Part shown: positions 8,454 through 17,744 of the stretch, in pieces
How positions within the stretch are numbered: position 1 is the first letter of the stretch
Layout: each line of letters begins with the position of its first letter
Source of the DNA: Streptomyces sp. MnatMP-M17
GTDB lineage: Bacteria; Actinomycetota; Actinomycetes; Streptomycetales; Streptomycetaceae
NCBI RefSeq assembly: GCF_900091995.1
Contig: NZ_FMDK01000235.1
Location: forward strand, 1 to 33,717
Direction: 5' to 3'
Length of the DNA stretch: 33,717 bases
Notes under the pieces: generated by a model
Told to the model about the DNA's origin: nothing
The model's input: only the letters and a program-made list of their open reading frames with translations
Database searches by the model: none
Translations under genes and position numbers: made by a program

Positions 8454-8942
8454 AACTGTGCGTGATGAGGCGTCAGAAACCGCGCGAGGAGTCCGAGCCT
8501 TGGTGCCGCTTGTGTTCTCCGTGACCCGGGCTTAACGATCTCGGGTTTGTGCTGTCCTGACAGATGCCCTTGCCATGCGCTCCTGCGGCGGGGGTGCTCC
8601 GCCGGCTGAGTCGTTTTCATACACATCCGGCCGCACTCCATGATTTCCATGGCGCTCCCTCGTCTGTCACGGCGGGTAGCTCAGTGGCCCGGCCCCTCAG
8701 GTATAGACCTGCCGCCGCAGTTGCACCGGCCCCCGTTCGGCGGCTTCAGCCTGAGTGAAACACCCGAGTTGTCGAACGAATGATCCACTCTTGGCAAAGT
8801 GCAGATCTGGGCCAGTCGTTGCCTGATACTGGACGAGATCGGTGTGCCTGCTGGGTCAGGGCGGCACGCCAGGGGTGGAACGGCTCGGGAGATCCAGTGC
8901 AGCTGACCTGTGCCAAAGTGGCGAACTTCTGCGTGTTGCGTG

Positions 8943-9156
8943 GGGGTGAAGATCGACAAGAAGGCTGCGCTGGTGGTGAGCCGGGAAACAGTGGCAAGAC
9001 ATCCTTCACCAATCTCTTTGACAAGTTCTTCGGCAGCGACGACACCAAATTCTCTTACAGGACCTGTCCGTCAGCAGGATCAAGAAGATCAAGTCGGCCG
9101 TGGAGGCCTACGGCTCGGCCCAAGCCGTTCCGGAGGACAGCAGCGAGGATTCATGA
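8943..9156 (+). pseudogene. Decayed small gene coupled to the Wadjet operon
   Basis: Three short pieces in successive frames read as parts of one small protein: VKIDKKAALVVSRE (frame ending near 8993), SFTNLFDKFFGSDDTKFSY (about 9002-9058) and DLSVSRIKKIKSAVEAYG...EDSSEDS (9061-9156). The last ends at TGA 9154-9156, overlapping the ATG of the next gene as ATGA, the same overlap style used within the operon. Single missing bases near 8995 and 9060 would restore one frame of about 70 residues. The family is not recognised, and the first junction is the least certain. Confidence 0.4.
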
Positions 9157-10715
9157 CCACTGTGTACGGCTTCGGCCACCGCATGCCTCTCGTCAACTAT
9201 TTGACATCCCAGCAGGCTGTGTACTTCCGACTCGCTCTGGATGTTCTTCTGGAGGAGGAGTCACGGCTCGGCATCCATCTCCCGACTGGCGAGATTGGCC
9301 GGGAGGTGGCCAAGCGGTTGAGCGGTGCCCCCGAGTTGCTGGCCGAGATGCCGCCGATCGACGGCCTTCTGGACTTGCTGAACACCTGGGGCAACGTCAC
9401 CCGTATCTATAACTTGCGACGCAGCGGCACTGTGCAGGAGTTCATACGCAAGGACTTCCTGTATCAGCTGACGCCCGCGGGCGCACAGGTCCACCGCACG
9501 CTGACGCTGATCGACCAGGAGCTGGGAGCCACTGGCGCCCTTCAGGCTTCGATGCTGCCGGAGGTCCTTGAGGCGCTGACCGTGTTGGTGAAGGCCGTTG
9601 AGAAGTCTCCGCCGGACCTGGCCGGTGCCGGTCGCGCCTTCCAGCGCCTGGCCGGCGGATTCACGCAGCTGACGGGGAACGCGAAGCTCTTCGTGCAGGG
9701 ACTCAACCGTTCCCTCGCTGTGGACGACCAACTGGACGTCGAGGCGTTCCTCGCCTACAAGGATGTCGTCGTCGGGTACTTGCAGACCTTCATTCTGGCC
9801 TTGAGCCGCACCGGGCCACTCATCTCCGGGCTGATCGAGCAGGCCGAGGAGGCCGACATCACGCTGCGGCTCGGCGACATCGCGGCCCTGGAGGCGGCTC
9901 CGCAGCTGGGCGTCGCGAAGGAGGACATCGTCGCGCGGGACACCGACCGGCTGGTGGGCCAGTGGGCGGGCGTGCGCAGCTGGTTCTTCGAGGGGCCCGA
10001 CCGTCTGCCTGTCGCGCAGACCCTGCAAGATCGCGCATCCGACGCGGTCAACCACATTCTGCTGACCATCCGGCAGATCAACGAGCAGCGTTTCCGCAGA
10101 GTCGACCGAGCAGCCGACCTGGTGACGCTGGCCACGTGGTTCGACGCGATGGGCGACAGCCCCCAGCAGAAGGTGTCGGCGCTGTGGCACACTGCGTTCG
10201 GGATGTACTCCGCTCGCCATCTGGGCACACCACGCCCACAGGATGACGACGAGGATGTCCTTCCCCTGTCCAGCTGGTGGGACAGCTCGCCCGCAACGGT
10301 CTCTGCGGCATATCGGGCCTCCGGACCCCGGATGCGGCCCGGGCCGCCGCCCCGGGTGCGCAGTCCGCGCCGTGCCAAGAGCATGCTCGCCGCGGAACTC
10401 GTCAAGCAGCAGCACGAGGAGACCTCCGCAGAGGAATCGATGGCCGCCCGCGGCCCCGTCCGGCTATCAGCACTGGGGCAGTTGAACGACGCGGAGGCGG
10501 AAGTCCTGCTGCGCTGTCTGGACTGCGTGCTCTCCGCGCCAGAAGACGGTCCCGGCGTACGCAGGGCCCGGACGAGCGATGGACGGCTCGCGATCACCCT
10601 CGCCCCGGCGGAACCATCGTCCACACAAGCGGCGTCCGTCGCGATGCGCGGCGGGCGGCTGCGGATCGCCGACATGGAACTGACGGTCCGCCTCACCTCG
10701 GGGAGATCCGCGTGA
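9153..10715 (+). CDS. jetA: Wadjet JetA-like subunit, DUF2397 (TIGR02677)
   Basis: 520 residues; the ATG at 9153 overlaps the stop of the upstream remnant, with GAGG 4 nt before it. The sequence follows the DUF2397 pattern: an early winged-helix-like segment ending WGNVTRIYNLRR, then the DFLYQLTPAGAQVHR stretch, a long helical middle (LFVQGLNRSLAVDDQLDVEAFLAYKDVVVGYLQTFI) and a C-terminal winged-helix-like tail. In Wadjet systems this subunit is the kleisin-like bridge between the ATPase heads, working with JetB, JetC and JetD to sense and cut invading circular DNA. The set DUF2397/2398/2399 plus TIGR02680 corresponds to the variant usually called type III; the subtype label is from memory. 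Its stop overlaps the next start as GTGA, so the genes are translationally coupled. Confidence 0.85.
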   Translation: MTTVYGFGHRMPLVNYLTSQQAVYFRLALDVLLEEESRLGIHLPTGEIGREVAKRLSGAPELLAEMPPIDGLLDLLNTWGNVTRIYNLRRSGTVQEFIRKDFLYQLTPAGAQVHRTLTLIDQELGATGALQASMLPEVLEALTVLVKAVEKSPPDLAGAGRAFQRLAGGFTQLTGNAKLFVQGLNRSLAVDDQLDVEAFLAYKDVVVGYLQTFILALSRTGPLISGLIEQAEEADITLRLGDIAALEAAPQLGVAKEDIVARDTDRLVGQWAGVRSWFFEGPDRLPVAQTLQDRASDAVNHILLTIRQINEQRFRRVDRAADLVTLATWFDAMGDSPQQKVSALWHTAFGMYSARHLGTPRPQDDDEDVLPLSSWWDSSPATVSAAYRASGPRMRPGPPPRVRSPRRAKSMLAAELVKQQHEETSAEESMAARGPVRLSALGQLNDAEAEVLLRCLDCVLSAPEDGPGVRRARTSDGRLAITLAPAEPSSTQAASVAMRGGRLRIADMELTVRLTSGRSA

Positions 10716-11956
10716 CCGCCCAGAGCCGCGAAGCCGCATTCGAACGCAGCCAGATCATTCGAGCACTACTGGTCCACCCCCTGCTGCACCGGCGGGGGCG
10801 CCACATTCGCACATTGGACCTGGCGCGCAGACACCAGGCCGAGCTGAGGCGCTGGTTCGACCACCACATCGGTTGGCAACTACATGTGGAGCGCGACCGG
10901 CTCCGTCTATTCAAGATCCCCGAGGCACCTGGCCGGCGGGACATCGAGGGGCCGACGGCTCGGCAGTCGGCCTTGTACTGCCTGCTCCTGGCGGTCCTGG
11001 AGGACTGCGGACGGCAGACCGTGATCAGCGAACTCGCTGGAAAACTCACTGCCGTGACCGCCACCCACACCGCGCTGCGTCGCTTCGACGCCACCGTGCA
11101 TCGTGAACGCTTCGACTTGGTGGCCATGGTGCGGTTGCTGTGCCGGCACGGGGTACTCACCCCCACCGGTGAAGCGGGGACTGCCCGCGAGCAGGAGAAG
11201 GAGTATGTCGCGGGTAGCGGCGACGCGCTGTACGACGTCGACCACCGCACGGCGTCCCTGATGCTGGCCGCCCCGGTGGCGCCCGCTCAAGCGGGAGGGC
11301 CGGACGAACTGATCGACACTCTTGGGGCGGGACAGGGCAGGACGGCCGACGAGATGACCCGTCAGGCTCTGATGCGCCGACTTGTTGACGAACCTGTCGT
11401 TTACCTCGACGACCTTCCCGGCGAGCAACGTGACTACTTCCTCGCTCACGTCGAGGAGTTGCTGGCCGCCCTGCGCCTCGGCCTCGACACCCGTGTCGAG
11501 GTGCGCGCCGAGGGCGCGGCCATCATCGACGAGGAACTCACCGACCTGGAATTCCCCATGACCAGCGCGCCCTCGTTCGCCGCCTTGGTCCTGGCCGACC
11601 GGCTCTGTAGCGAGGTGGACAGCAGATCCCCGCGCCGAACGTTCGTACCGCATCCGCGGCTGCTCGAACTCACCGCCGAGGTCGCCGCTGATCTGCTCAA
11701 GGTGATCACCAGTATCAACGGCCACCCGATCGACGCGATCCGCGTCAAGGAAGTAGCGCTGCCCATCCTCATCCGACTGGGCCTTGCCGAACACATCTCC
11801 GGAGGAATCCGCATCCGCCCGGGCCTGGCCCGCTACCGCGCCCAGCCTGGCCTCGGCGCCCGCAAGGGCGCCGAGAACCTGATGCTCTTCGGCGCACACG
11901 ACCTTCCCAGCTCACCCACCCTCCCCAGCGAAGACGACAGCGATGAGCCCCTCTGA
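10712..11956 (+). CDS. jetB: Wadjet JetB-like subunit, DUF2398 (TIGR02678)
   Basis: 414 residues from GTG 10712, which overlaps the jetA stop by 4 nt; the start gives MTAQSREAAFERSQIIRALL, the usual opening of DUF2398 proteins. FDHHIGWQLHVERDRLRLFKIP near residue 50 and RFDATVHRERFDLVAMVRLLCRHGVL near residue 130 fit tandem winged helices of a KITE-like subunit that binds the kleisin. The C-terminus ends in an acidic tail (SEDDSDEPL) and overlaps jetC by 14 nt. No catalytic motif is expected. It would act in the cytoplasm as part of the SMC-like JetABC complex. Confidence 0.85.
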   Translation: MTAQSREAAFERSQIIRALLVHPLLHRRGRHIRTLDLARRHQAELRRWFDHHIGWQLHVERDRLRLFKIPEAPGRRDIEGPTARQSALYCLLLAVLEDCGRQTVISELAGKLTAVTATHTALRRFDATVHRERFDLVAMVRLLCRHGVLTPTGEAGTAREQEKEYVAGSGDALYDVDHRTASLMLAAPVAPAQAGGPDELIDTLGAGQGRTADEMTRQALMRRLVDEPVVYLDDLPGEQRDYFLAHVEELLAALRLGLDTRVEVRAEGAAIIDEELTDLEFPMTSAPSFAALVLADRLCSEVDSRSPRRTFVPHPRLLELTAEVAADLLKVITSINGHPIDAIRVKEVALPILIRLGLAEHISGGIRIRPGLARYRAQPGLGARKGAENLMLFGAHDLPSSPTLPSEDDSDEPL

Positions 11957-14900
11957 GACTCCGGTGACCGACCCCGCCCTGCAACAGCTCCTCGACGGCG
12001 GTCTGCCGATACCCGAGCGCGAGCGCTTCCAGCCCCTGCGCATGGGACTGCTCGGCATCTGGGAGTACGACGAGCAGGTGTTCTTCTTCTACGGCGGGAA
12101 GCTGATCCTGCGCGGCCACAACGGCAGCGGCAAGACCAAGGCGCTCGAGGTAACCAGCCCACTCCTGCTCGACGGCATTCTGAGCGCCCGCCGCATGGAC
12201 CCCTTCGGCAACGCGGCACGTTCCATGCGCGACAACGTCCTGTACCGAGGGCACGTGCAGCGGATCAGCTATGTGTGGACGGAATACGGCCACGTCACCG
12301 AGTCCGGCGAGTTCGAGTATCTGACGGTCGGTATCGGCGTGCACGCACTGGCGTCAGGCAAACAGGCGCTACGGGACAAGTGGTTCTTCACCACGTCCCA
12401 GCGCGTGGGGGCCGACTTCTCCCTCTACGACGACGACCGGCGGCCTCGTAACCGCGTCCAGCTGGAAGAAGTCCTGGGCAAGGAGAACGTTCACGAAAGG
12501 GCCAAGCACTACCGTGAGGCGCTCGCCGCACGCCTCTTCGGCTTCTCTTCGTCCAGGCTCCTCGCGCTCGTCGATCTTCTGCTGACGCTGCGCCGGCCCA
12601 AGTTGAGCGAGGACCTGACGGTGGGCAAGCTGAGTCAGCTGCTCAGAGACGGTCTGCCACCCGTCAGCAGCCTGGTTCTGGAAGACCTCGCCGGAAAGTT
12701 CGACGAACTCGCGCGTGAACGCGAGGAACTGCAGGCCCTGGTCCGCAACAAAGGCCATGTGGACACGTTCTTGTCCGTCTACGGCCAACTGGCCCGACGG
12801 ATCGTGCGCAGCGAAGCCGAAGGTCTGGTCGCCACCGGAACACGGCGCAGTGCCGCGCACCGGACCCAGCGTGCGAAGGCCGACGAACTCTCCGGGGCGC
12901 GGGACCAGGTGCATCAGCTTGGGGCTGAGCGTCATCGCCTCCAGCTGCACAGCAACACCCTGCAGACCCGTGTCAACGAACTGAACAACAGTCCAGAGAT
13001 GAAGCAGCATGGGCTGATCAACGCGTTGCAAAACCAGGTGACCGCCGCCGAGGAACAGCTACGCAAGGCCAACGAACGGCATGAGGAGGCGGTCGAGGGC
13101 CGCGACAAGGCCGCAGAGGAAGACGAGACGGAACAGGGCGAGCTGGAAACGGCTCTCCAACAGCTGAACACTGCGGATCAGTGGGCCGACCAGTGCGTGG
13201 CCGTCACCGCCCTGGAAGTCGTACACCGCGATCAGCGAGAGGCCGTCCGCCGCACCCCCGAGACGGCCCGGGACACCCTCATGGGCCATGTGAACTCACG
13301 GACGAAAATCCTGTCCCAAGCAGCCAAGCTCGCCGAGGACGTGACAGAGGCGCATCGAAAGCACGATTCAGCTGCTGACCTGTGCTCCCGCCTGGGCGAA
13401 CGTCTCGACACGGCCAAACAAACCTGCGACGGGCACGAGGAGGACCTGGCACGAAGCACCCGTGAGCTGCGCGCCTTCCTCGTCGACTGGTCTGAACAGT
13501 GCCGGCAACTTCGGCTGACGGAACAGCAGTTGAGTGACCTCCTCGCGGCCGTACCCGTCCTGGGCAAGGACGCCGGTATCACACTGGCCGAGCTGGTCGC
13601 AGCCGAGGCCCGGCACGTTGAAGGGGCGCTGAACGCCACGCTCGCAGAGCAGAAGGCGTCCCGGAAGGAGCTCCAGGCGAAGCATCGGGAGCTCACCGCA
13701 GAACGCGGCAGTGTCGCCGCCGAGAAGGACCCCCCGCCTCCGGCTCCCCTCACCCCGCGCCGAACGCGGAAGGCTGAGCTCGGCGACGGCGCGCCCCTGT
13801 GGAAGCTGTTGGAGTTCGTGCCGACGGTGACGGATCACCAGGCGGCGCAACTCGAAGCCGCGCTGCTCGGAACCGGCCTGCTCGACGCCTGGGTCACCAG
13901 CGACGGCCGGGCTCTCTCCCGCGACACACTGGAGACCGTGCTCATCGCGCTCGACGAGCGGGAGGCACCGGAACGCTCCGTACTCGACGTCATCCAGCCC
14001 GTCGACCACCCGCTGGTCCCGGCGGCCGTGACCCGGCGCATCCTCAGCTCGATCGCTCTGGACGACCAGGACACCGCACACCCCCACTCCATGCGCGTTG
14101 GAGCGGACGGCACCTGGCGCATCGGCGCCGTCCATGGCCGTACGACAGGTACTGCTGCCGCCTACATCGGTGCAACGGCGAGGGCCGCAGAACGCAAACG
14201 GCGGCTGGAAGCCCTGGACCTGCAACTGCACGCGCTGGACGCGAGCATCACCGAACTCGACGCTCAGATCACCGGCACCCGGGGGCGACTGGACCAGCTG
14301 GACACCGAGTGCGCCGAGACCCGGGAAAAGGATCGCCCGGTGCGAGAGGCCCGGCGCGCACTCGACGGAGCACGCGCGTTGTTGAGCGAGCTCGAACGGG
14401 AGATACAGCAGGCGCAGACGGACAAACACGGGGTGTGGGAGGAGTGCCAGGACGCCGAGCGTCAACTCGACGACTACGCCCGACCCCGCGGCGTACGCCC
14501 CGACCACGCTTCCATTCTTGAGGAACAGCAGTCCCTGACCCGCTACACCAACAGCGTCACTAGCCTCTTCCACGCCGCCAAGGAACACCTCGCGCGGAGC
14601 AAGAGCGCACACCGCTCCGGACAACGCCTCATCGAGATCTCCACTCAGCTCCAGAAGCGCGAACAGGAACTCGCCGAAGCCCACACCGATCTCGAAGACA
14701 GAAAGGAGCAGCTCAAGGTACGAACAGACCTGGTCGGCGCCGACGTGGAGAAGGTCCTCGCCGACCTCGCCGTAGCTACTAAGGAACTCTCCGCGGCAAA
14801 GGACGCGCTGGAGGACAACCACAGCAAGTCCACACAGATATCCGAACAGGTCGGCACCCTGATCGGCGCCGTCGACACTGCAACGAAGGAGTGCACAGCA

Positions 14901-16187
14901 CTCGACGAGCAGTACGAAAACGCGGTGAAGAACTATCGCCGACTGGGCGACTACGGCTATCTCGAGCTGGCGGGCGTGAACGCCGCCGGCATCGACAGTC
15001 TCACGGAGGTCGAGGCGCAGGCCCGGACCGGAGTGTCCCAACTGGCCGACGAACCCTGGAGCGAAGCAGCCCTCAACGAGGCACGCACCGACACCGACAC
15101 CCAGTTCAGACTCTTGCAGTCCGAACTCGACGGACCGGACTGGCGGCCTCGCGCCACATACGACGGCACGCTGTTCCTGGTCACTCTCCTTCACAACGGC
15201 GAGAACCGCAGGGTCCCCGAGGCGCAGGACATCATGGCCAACGAAATCCACACCCGTCGCAGCTACTTGAGCGACGAGGAGCACGGACTGTTCACCGAGG
15301 TTCTGCTGGGGCGGCTCGGTGATCACCTCCAGCGTCGACGCGCCCGGGCGAAGAGGCTCATCGAGCACATGAACACCTTGCTCCAACAGGTACCCACGTC
15401 CTCCGGACACCTCATGAAGCTCATCTGGGAACCCGACCCGAACCAGGACCAGGACGTGCTGGACGCCCTGGATTCCCTGGACGGGCAGTCGAGCGAGCAC
15501 CTGTCTGAGGACGCGCGTGAGCGGCTCATCCGCTTTCTCGTCGAGCGAGTGGAGACCGCCCGGGACAACGAGAGCGGTGCGGACTGGCGTACGCACCTGC
15601 GCGAAGCCCTCGACTACCGGGCCTGGAGCCGCATCCGTATCCGCCACAAGGCCGGCCCCGACCAGAGCTGGACCAATCTCACCGACCAGAAGCAGCAACG
15701 AGGGTCCGGCGGTGAACAGGCCGTTGCACTCCAACTGCCCTTGTTCGTCGCTGCGGCTGCTCACTACCAGGGTGCAGCAGCGACCGCGCCCCGCCCCATC
15801 TACCTTGATGAGGCATTCGCCGGCATCGACACCAAAATGCGGGGGCGGTGCATGGGGCTGCTCACACAGCTCGATCTAGATGTGGTCCTGGCCAGCCATG
15901 ACGAATGGGGTTTCCATCAAGAGGTGCCCAAAGTGGCCACGTACCAGCTCTTCCGGCACTCAGGCCTGCCCGGCGTGCTGACCACCCCGATCCTGTGGGA
16001 TGGCGCTGAGCGGCACGCCCTGCCGGACCCTGCCCTGCGCCAGGACACCTCCTTGGACATGGGCCTCGACTGGGACGACGAAGAGGACCTTCTCGACGAG
16101 GAGTTCGCCGAGGACGAGGTGACTGAGGCCGACAACGGCGACCACACCTTCGACGACGAGGATGCGGCGGATGACGAGAAGGGGTGA
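11943..16187 (+). CDS. jetC: Wadjet JetC-like SMC ATPase (TIGR02680)
   Basis: 1414 residues, starting at ATG 11943 inside the end of jetB. It is the motor of the complex. Walker A is GHNGSGKT (58-65); the ABC signature is GSGGEQ (1254-1259); Walker B is YLDEAFAGID with Asp1289 and Glu1290, followed by an H-loop-like ASHDEWG. Between the heads are two long coiled-coil arms (about 300-610 and 750-1090, rich in Glu/Gln/Arg/Leu heptads) and a compact non-coiled segment (about 616-750, ending VHGRTTGTAAAYIGATARAAER) in the hinge position. After the head there is a striking acidic tail of about 40 residues (WDDEEDLLDEEF...DDEDAADDEKG). All ATPase motifs are intact over 4.2 kb, with no frameshift. 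The jetD start lies within its last codons. Confidence 0.92.
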   Translation: MSPSETPVTDPALQQLLDGGLPIPERERFQPLRMGLLGIWEYDEQVFFFYGGKLILRGHNGSGKTKALEVTSPLLLDGILSARRMDPFGNAARSMRDNVLYRGHVQRISYVWTEYGHVTESGEFEYLTVGIGVHALASGKQALRDKWFFTTSQRVGADFSLYDDDRRPRNRVQLEEVLGKENVHERAKHYREALAARLFGFSSSRLLALVDLLLTLRRPKLSEDLTVGKLSQLLRDGLPPVSSLVLEDLAGKFDELAREREELQALVRNKGHVDTFLSVYGQLARRIVRSEAEGLVATGTRRSAAHRTQRAKADELSGARDQVHQLGAERHRLQLHSNTLQTRVNELNNSPEMKQHGLINALQNQVTAAEEQLRKANERHEEAVEGRDKAAEEDETEQGELETALQQLNTADQWADQCVAVTALEVVHRDQREAVRRTPETARDTLMGHVNSRTKILSQAAKLAEDVTEAHRKHDSAADLCSRLGERLDTAKQTCDGHEEDLARSTRELRAFLVDWSEQCRQLRLTEQQLSDLLAAVPVLGKDAGITLAELVAAEARHVEGALNATLAEQKASRKELQAKHRELTAERGSVAAEKDPPPPAPLTPRRTRKAELGDGAPLWKLLEFVPTVTDHQAAQLEAALLGTGLLDAWVTSDGRALSRDTLETVLIALDEREAPERSVLDVIQPVDHPLVPAAVTRRILSSIALDDQDTAHPHSMRVGADGTWRIGAVHGRTTGTAAAYIGATARAAERKRRLEALDLQLHALDASITELDAQITGTRGRLDQLDTECAETREKDRPVREARRALDGARALLSELEREIQQAQTDKHGVWEECQDAERQLDDYARPRGVRPDHASILEEQQSLTRYTNSVTSLFHAAKEHLARSKSAHRSGQRLIEISTQLQKREQELAEAHTDLEDRKEQLKVRTDLVGADVEKVLADLAVATKELSAAKDALEDNHSKSTQISEQVGTLIGAVDTATKECTALDEQYENAVKNYRRLGDYGYLELAGVNAAGIDSLTEVEAQARTGVSQLADEPWSEAALNEARTDTDTQFRLLQSELDGPDWRPRATYDGTLFLVTLLHNGENRRVPEAQDIMANEIHTRRSYLSDEEHGLFTEVLLGRLGDHLQRRRARAKRLIEHMNTLLQQVPTSSGHLMKLIWEPDPNQDQDVLDALDSLDGQSSEHLSEDARERLIRFLVERVETARDNESGADWRTHLREALDYRAWSRIRIRHKAGPDQSWTNLTDQKQQRGSGGEQAVALQLPLFVAAAAHYQGAAATAPRPIYLDEAFAGIDTKMRGRCMGLLTQLDLDVVLASHDEWGFHQEVPKVATYQLFRHSGLPGVLTTPILWDGAERHALPDPALRQDTSLDMGLDWDDEEDLLDEEFAEDEVTEADNGDHTFDDEDAADDEKG

Positions 16188-17430
16188 ACTCCCCCCGGGG
16201 CTGGAGCAATGGGCCGGTACGCCGGGCGGAGAGGCGTTCTGCGCGGCCCTGCGCCGCCGGATCGCCAACGGAGGCAGGCTCGATCGCAAGATGAAACTGC
16301 CCCTGACATCACGGGAACGGGCCGACTTGGTGGACTTGTTCGGCACGAAGAGCCTGAGCGGCCCCTACGTGCACCTTGACCGGATGAACCAGGCCCTCCT
16401 GGAGGGCGCATACGCACTCCCGCTGCGCCAGCTGCTGATCGGCGTGGACGGTCCCCTGCTGACCAAACGAGGCCAGGCCCGATACCGCAGAATCGTAAAG
16501 AAGCACCGTATCCACCATGCGCGGACCACCCTGGCCGAGCGCCTCACCGGGGTCCCCGAGCTGGAGAAGGAACTCGCACTGCTCACGGCCTTGACCGATC
16601 CCTCGTCCTGGCTCCCGCCCGAGAACTCCACGGCGGCGACACGCACTTGGGCGACCTACAACGCCGCGCTCAGCGCGGCCGCCGAATGGTTTCAAGGACA
16701 GTTCCGCCAGTGGAAGTTCGCCGAACGTGAGCTCGCCGTGCGCGCGCTCGGCGGAAGTAAGAGATGGACGCAACCGGCCAAGAACGCCTTCAGTAACGTG
16801 ATTGGCCTGCCTTTCGACCAGGCGGTCTACACCGCCGACACTGGAATCCGGATGCTCGGCCCGGCCAGCTGGCGGCTCGACAGCCTGGTCGCGGACGCTG
16901 CCGCCGCGCGGCCGTTCGTCGACGTCCCCGGTAAAGCTGCCGCCACCCAGGGCATCCTCGACGTTGCCGCCGTCGGCGTGCTGCTGATCGAGAACCAGGA
17001 GACGTTTCAGGCACTCAGCCGCACCAGCGTTCCCGAAGAATGGCTCTGCATCTGGATGGAGGGCTACGCCTCAGAGGCGCTCGTCATGTTCCTCACGCGC
17101 CTGCCAGACATCCCGGTGACAGCCTGGGGCGACCTCGATCCACCCGGCATCGACATTATCGCGAAACTCAGCGCCAAGAGCGGCCGCACCATCACCCCCA
17201 TCGGCATGACCCCCGAACTCTACGCAGCTGGATACATGTTGGAGGAAGAGAACGAGGCACTCGCCGCCTGGCGCGAACAGGCAGAGACACTGACCGTCAC
17301 GGCACCGGAAGCGTTTCGCCCGCTGGCCCGCGCTATCGCCGACAACAACGGCTACCGCTGTGAACAAGAAGGCCTGCACGAACTCGTCCTGCCACACCTA
17401 CATGACCACCTCAGAAGCCTCTCCGCCTGA
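16171..17430 (+). CDS. jetD: Wadjet JetD-like nuclease, DUF2399 toprim (TIGR02679)
   Basis: 419 residues from ATG 16171. An in-frame ATG at 16162 is possible but has GAGG directly against it, while 16171 has GAGG at 9 nt. The protein overlaps the end of jetC. The N-terminal two thirds are helical; the C-terminal third has the toprim signature used by topoisomerase-VI-like nucleases: Glu274 in LLIENQETF, then Asp321 and Asp323 in WGDLDPPGIDI, which bind metal. In Wadjet this subunit cleaves the DNA that the JetABC motor has extruded, giving resistance to small circular plasmids. Gene order A-B-C-D with overlapping ends is complete. No downstream partner is coupled; 315 bp separate it from the next gene. 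Confidence 0.88.
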   Translation: MTRRGELPPGLEQWAGTPGGEAFCAALRRRIANGGRLDRKMKLPLTSRERADLVDLFGTKSLSGPYVHLDRMNQALLEGAYALPLRQLLIGVDGPLLTKRGQARYRRIVKKHRIHHARTTLAERLTGVPELEKELALLTALTDPSSWLPPENSTAATRTWATYNAALSAAAEWFQGQFRQWKFAERELAVRALGGSKRWTQPAKNAFSNVIGLPFDQAVYTADTGIRMLGPASWRLDSLVADAAAARPFVDVPGKAAATQGILDVAAVGVLLIENQETFQALSRTSVPEEWLCIWMEGYASEALVMFLTRLPDIPVTAWGDLDPPGIDIIAKLSAKSGRTITPIGMTPELYAAGYMLEEENEALAAWREQAETLTVTAPEAFRPLARAIADNNGYRCEQEGLHELVLPHLHDHLRSLSA

Positions 17431-17543
17431 CGCGGCGAGACGGCTGGGCTTCGTGAGGGACACTGTCGCGTGTGCCTCCCGACTGTCCGAGGCGGTCAAG
17501 AGTCCGAAGGCCAGCCGATTGGCTTCGCGCCTTGAATGTTGCA

Positions 17544-17593
17544 GGGCAAACGGCCCGGCTTTGCCCGGTAACCCCGTCGGCGCGTGGGCGCCG
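17544..17593 (+). terminator. Two short GC-rich hairpins after the Wadjet operon
   Basis: GGGCAAA/TTTGCCC (17544-17550 and 17560-17566) and CGGCGC/GCGCCG with a 4-nt loop (17578-17593) lie about 115 bp after jetD. There is no T tract, so termination is plausible but not certain. The rest of 17431-17744 shows no gene. Confidence 0.4.
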
Positions 17594-17744
17594 GGCTCGG
17601 GATAGTCGCACGTGACCACTCCCGCCCAGGACAGTAGCCGCCGCTCAGGAGCCTGTACGAGAGCAGTTCGTCTGAAATGATCCTGAGGCGCCGCGGACCG
17701 ACGCGATCACCACTGACTGACTGGCGAGGAATGATTCTCTTTCC

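Noticed and set aside
8129..8650. 173-residue minus-strand frame containing the peptide PPSGFEPETYALRDRERS
   Set aside because: This is the antisense reading of a tRNA 3' half, a well-known false protein motif; the rest has no domain or codon bias. The related frame at 19967-20191 (TYALRDRERS) is the same artefact at the second att site.
8670..8730. tRNA-like 5' half (GGCGGGTAGCTCAGTGG)
   Set aside because: The D-arm-like string is not followed by an anticodon arm or a GGTTCRANYCC T arm within tRNA distance, and its acceptor does not pair with the tRNA-Thr 3' end at 8188-8232.
13368..15764. 798-residue minus-strand open frame
   Set aside because: Lies wholly antisense to jetC, whose frame has all ATPase motifs; long antisense frames are expected at this GC content.
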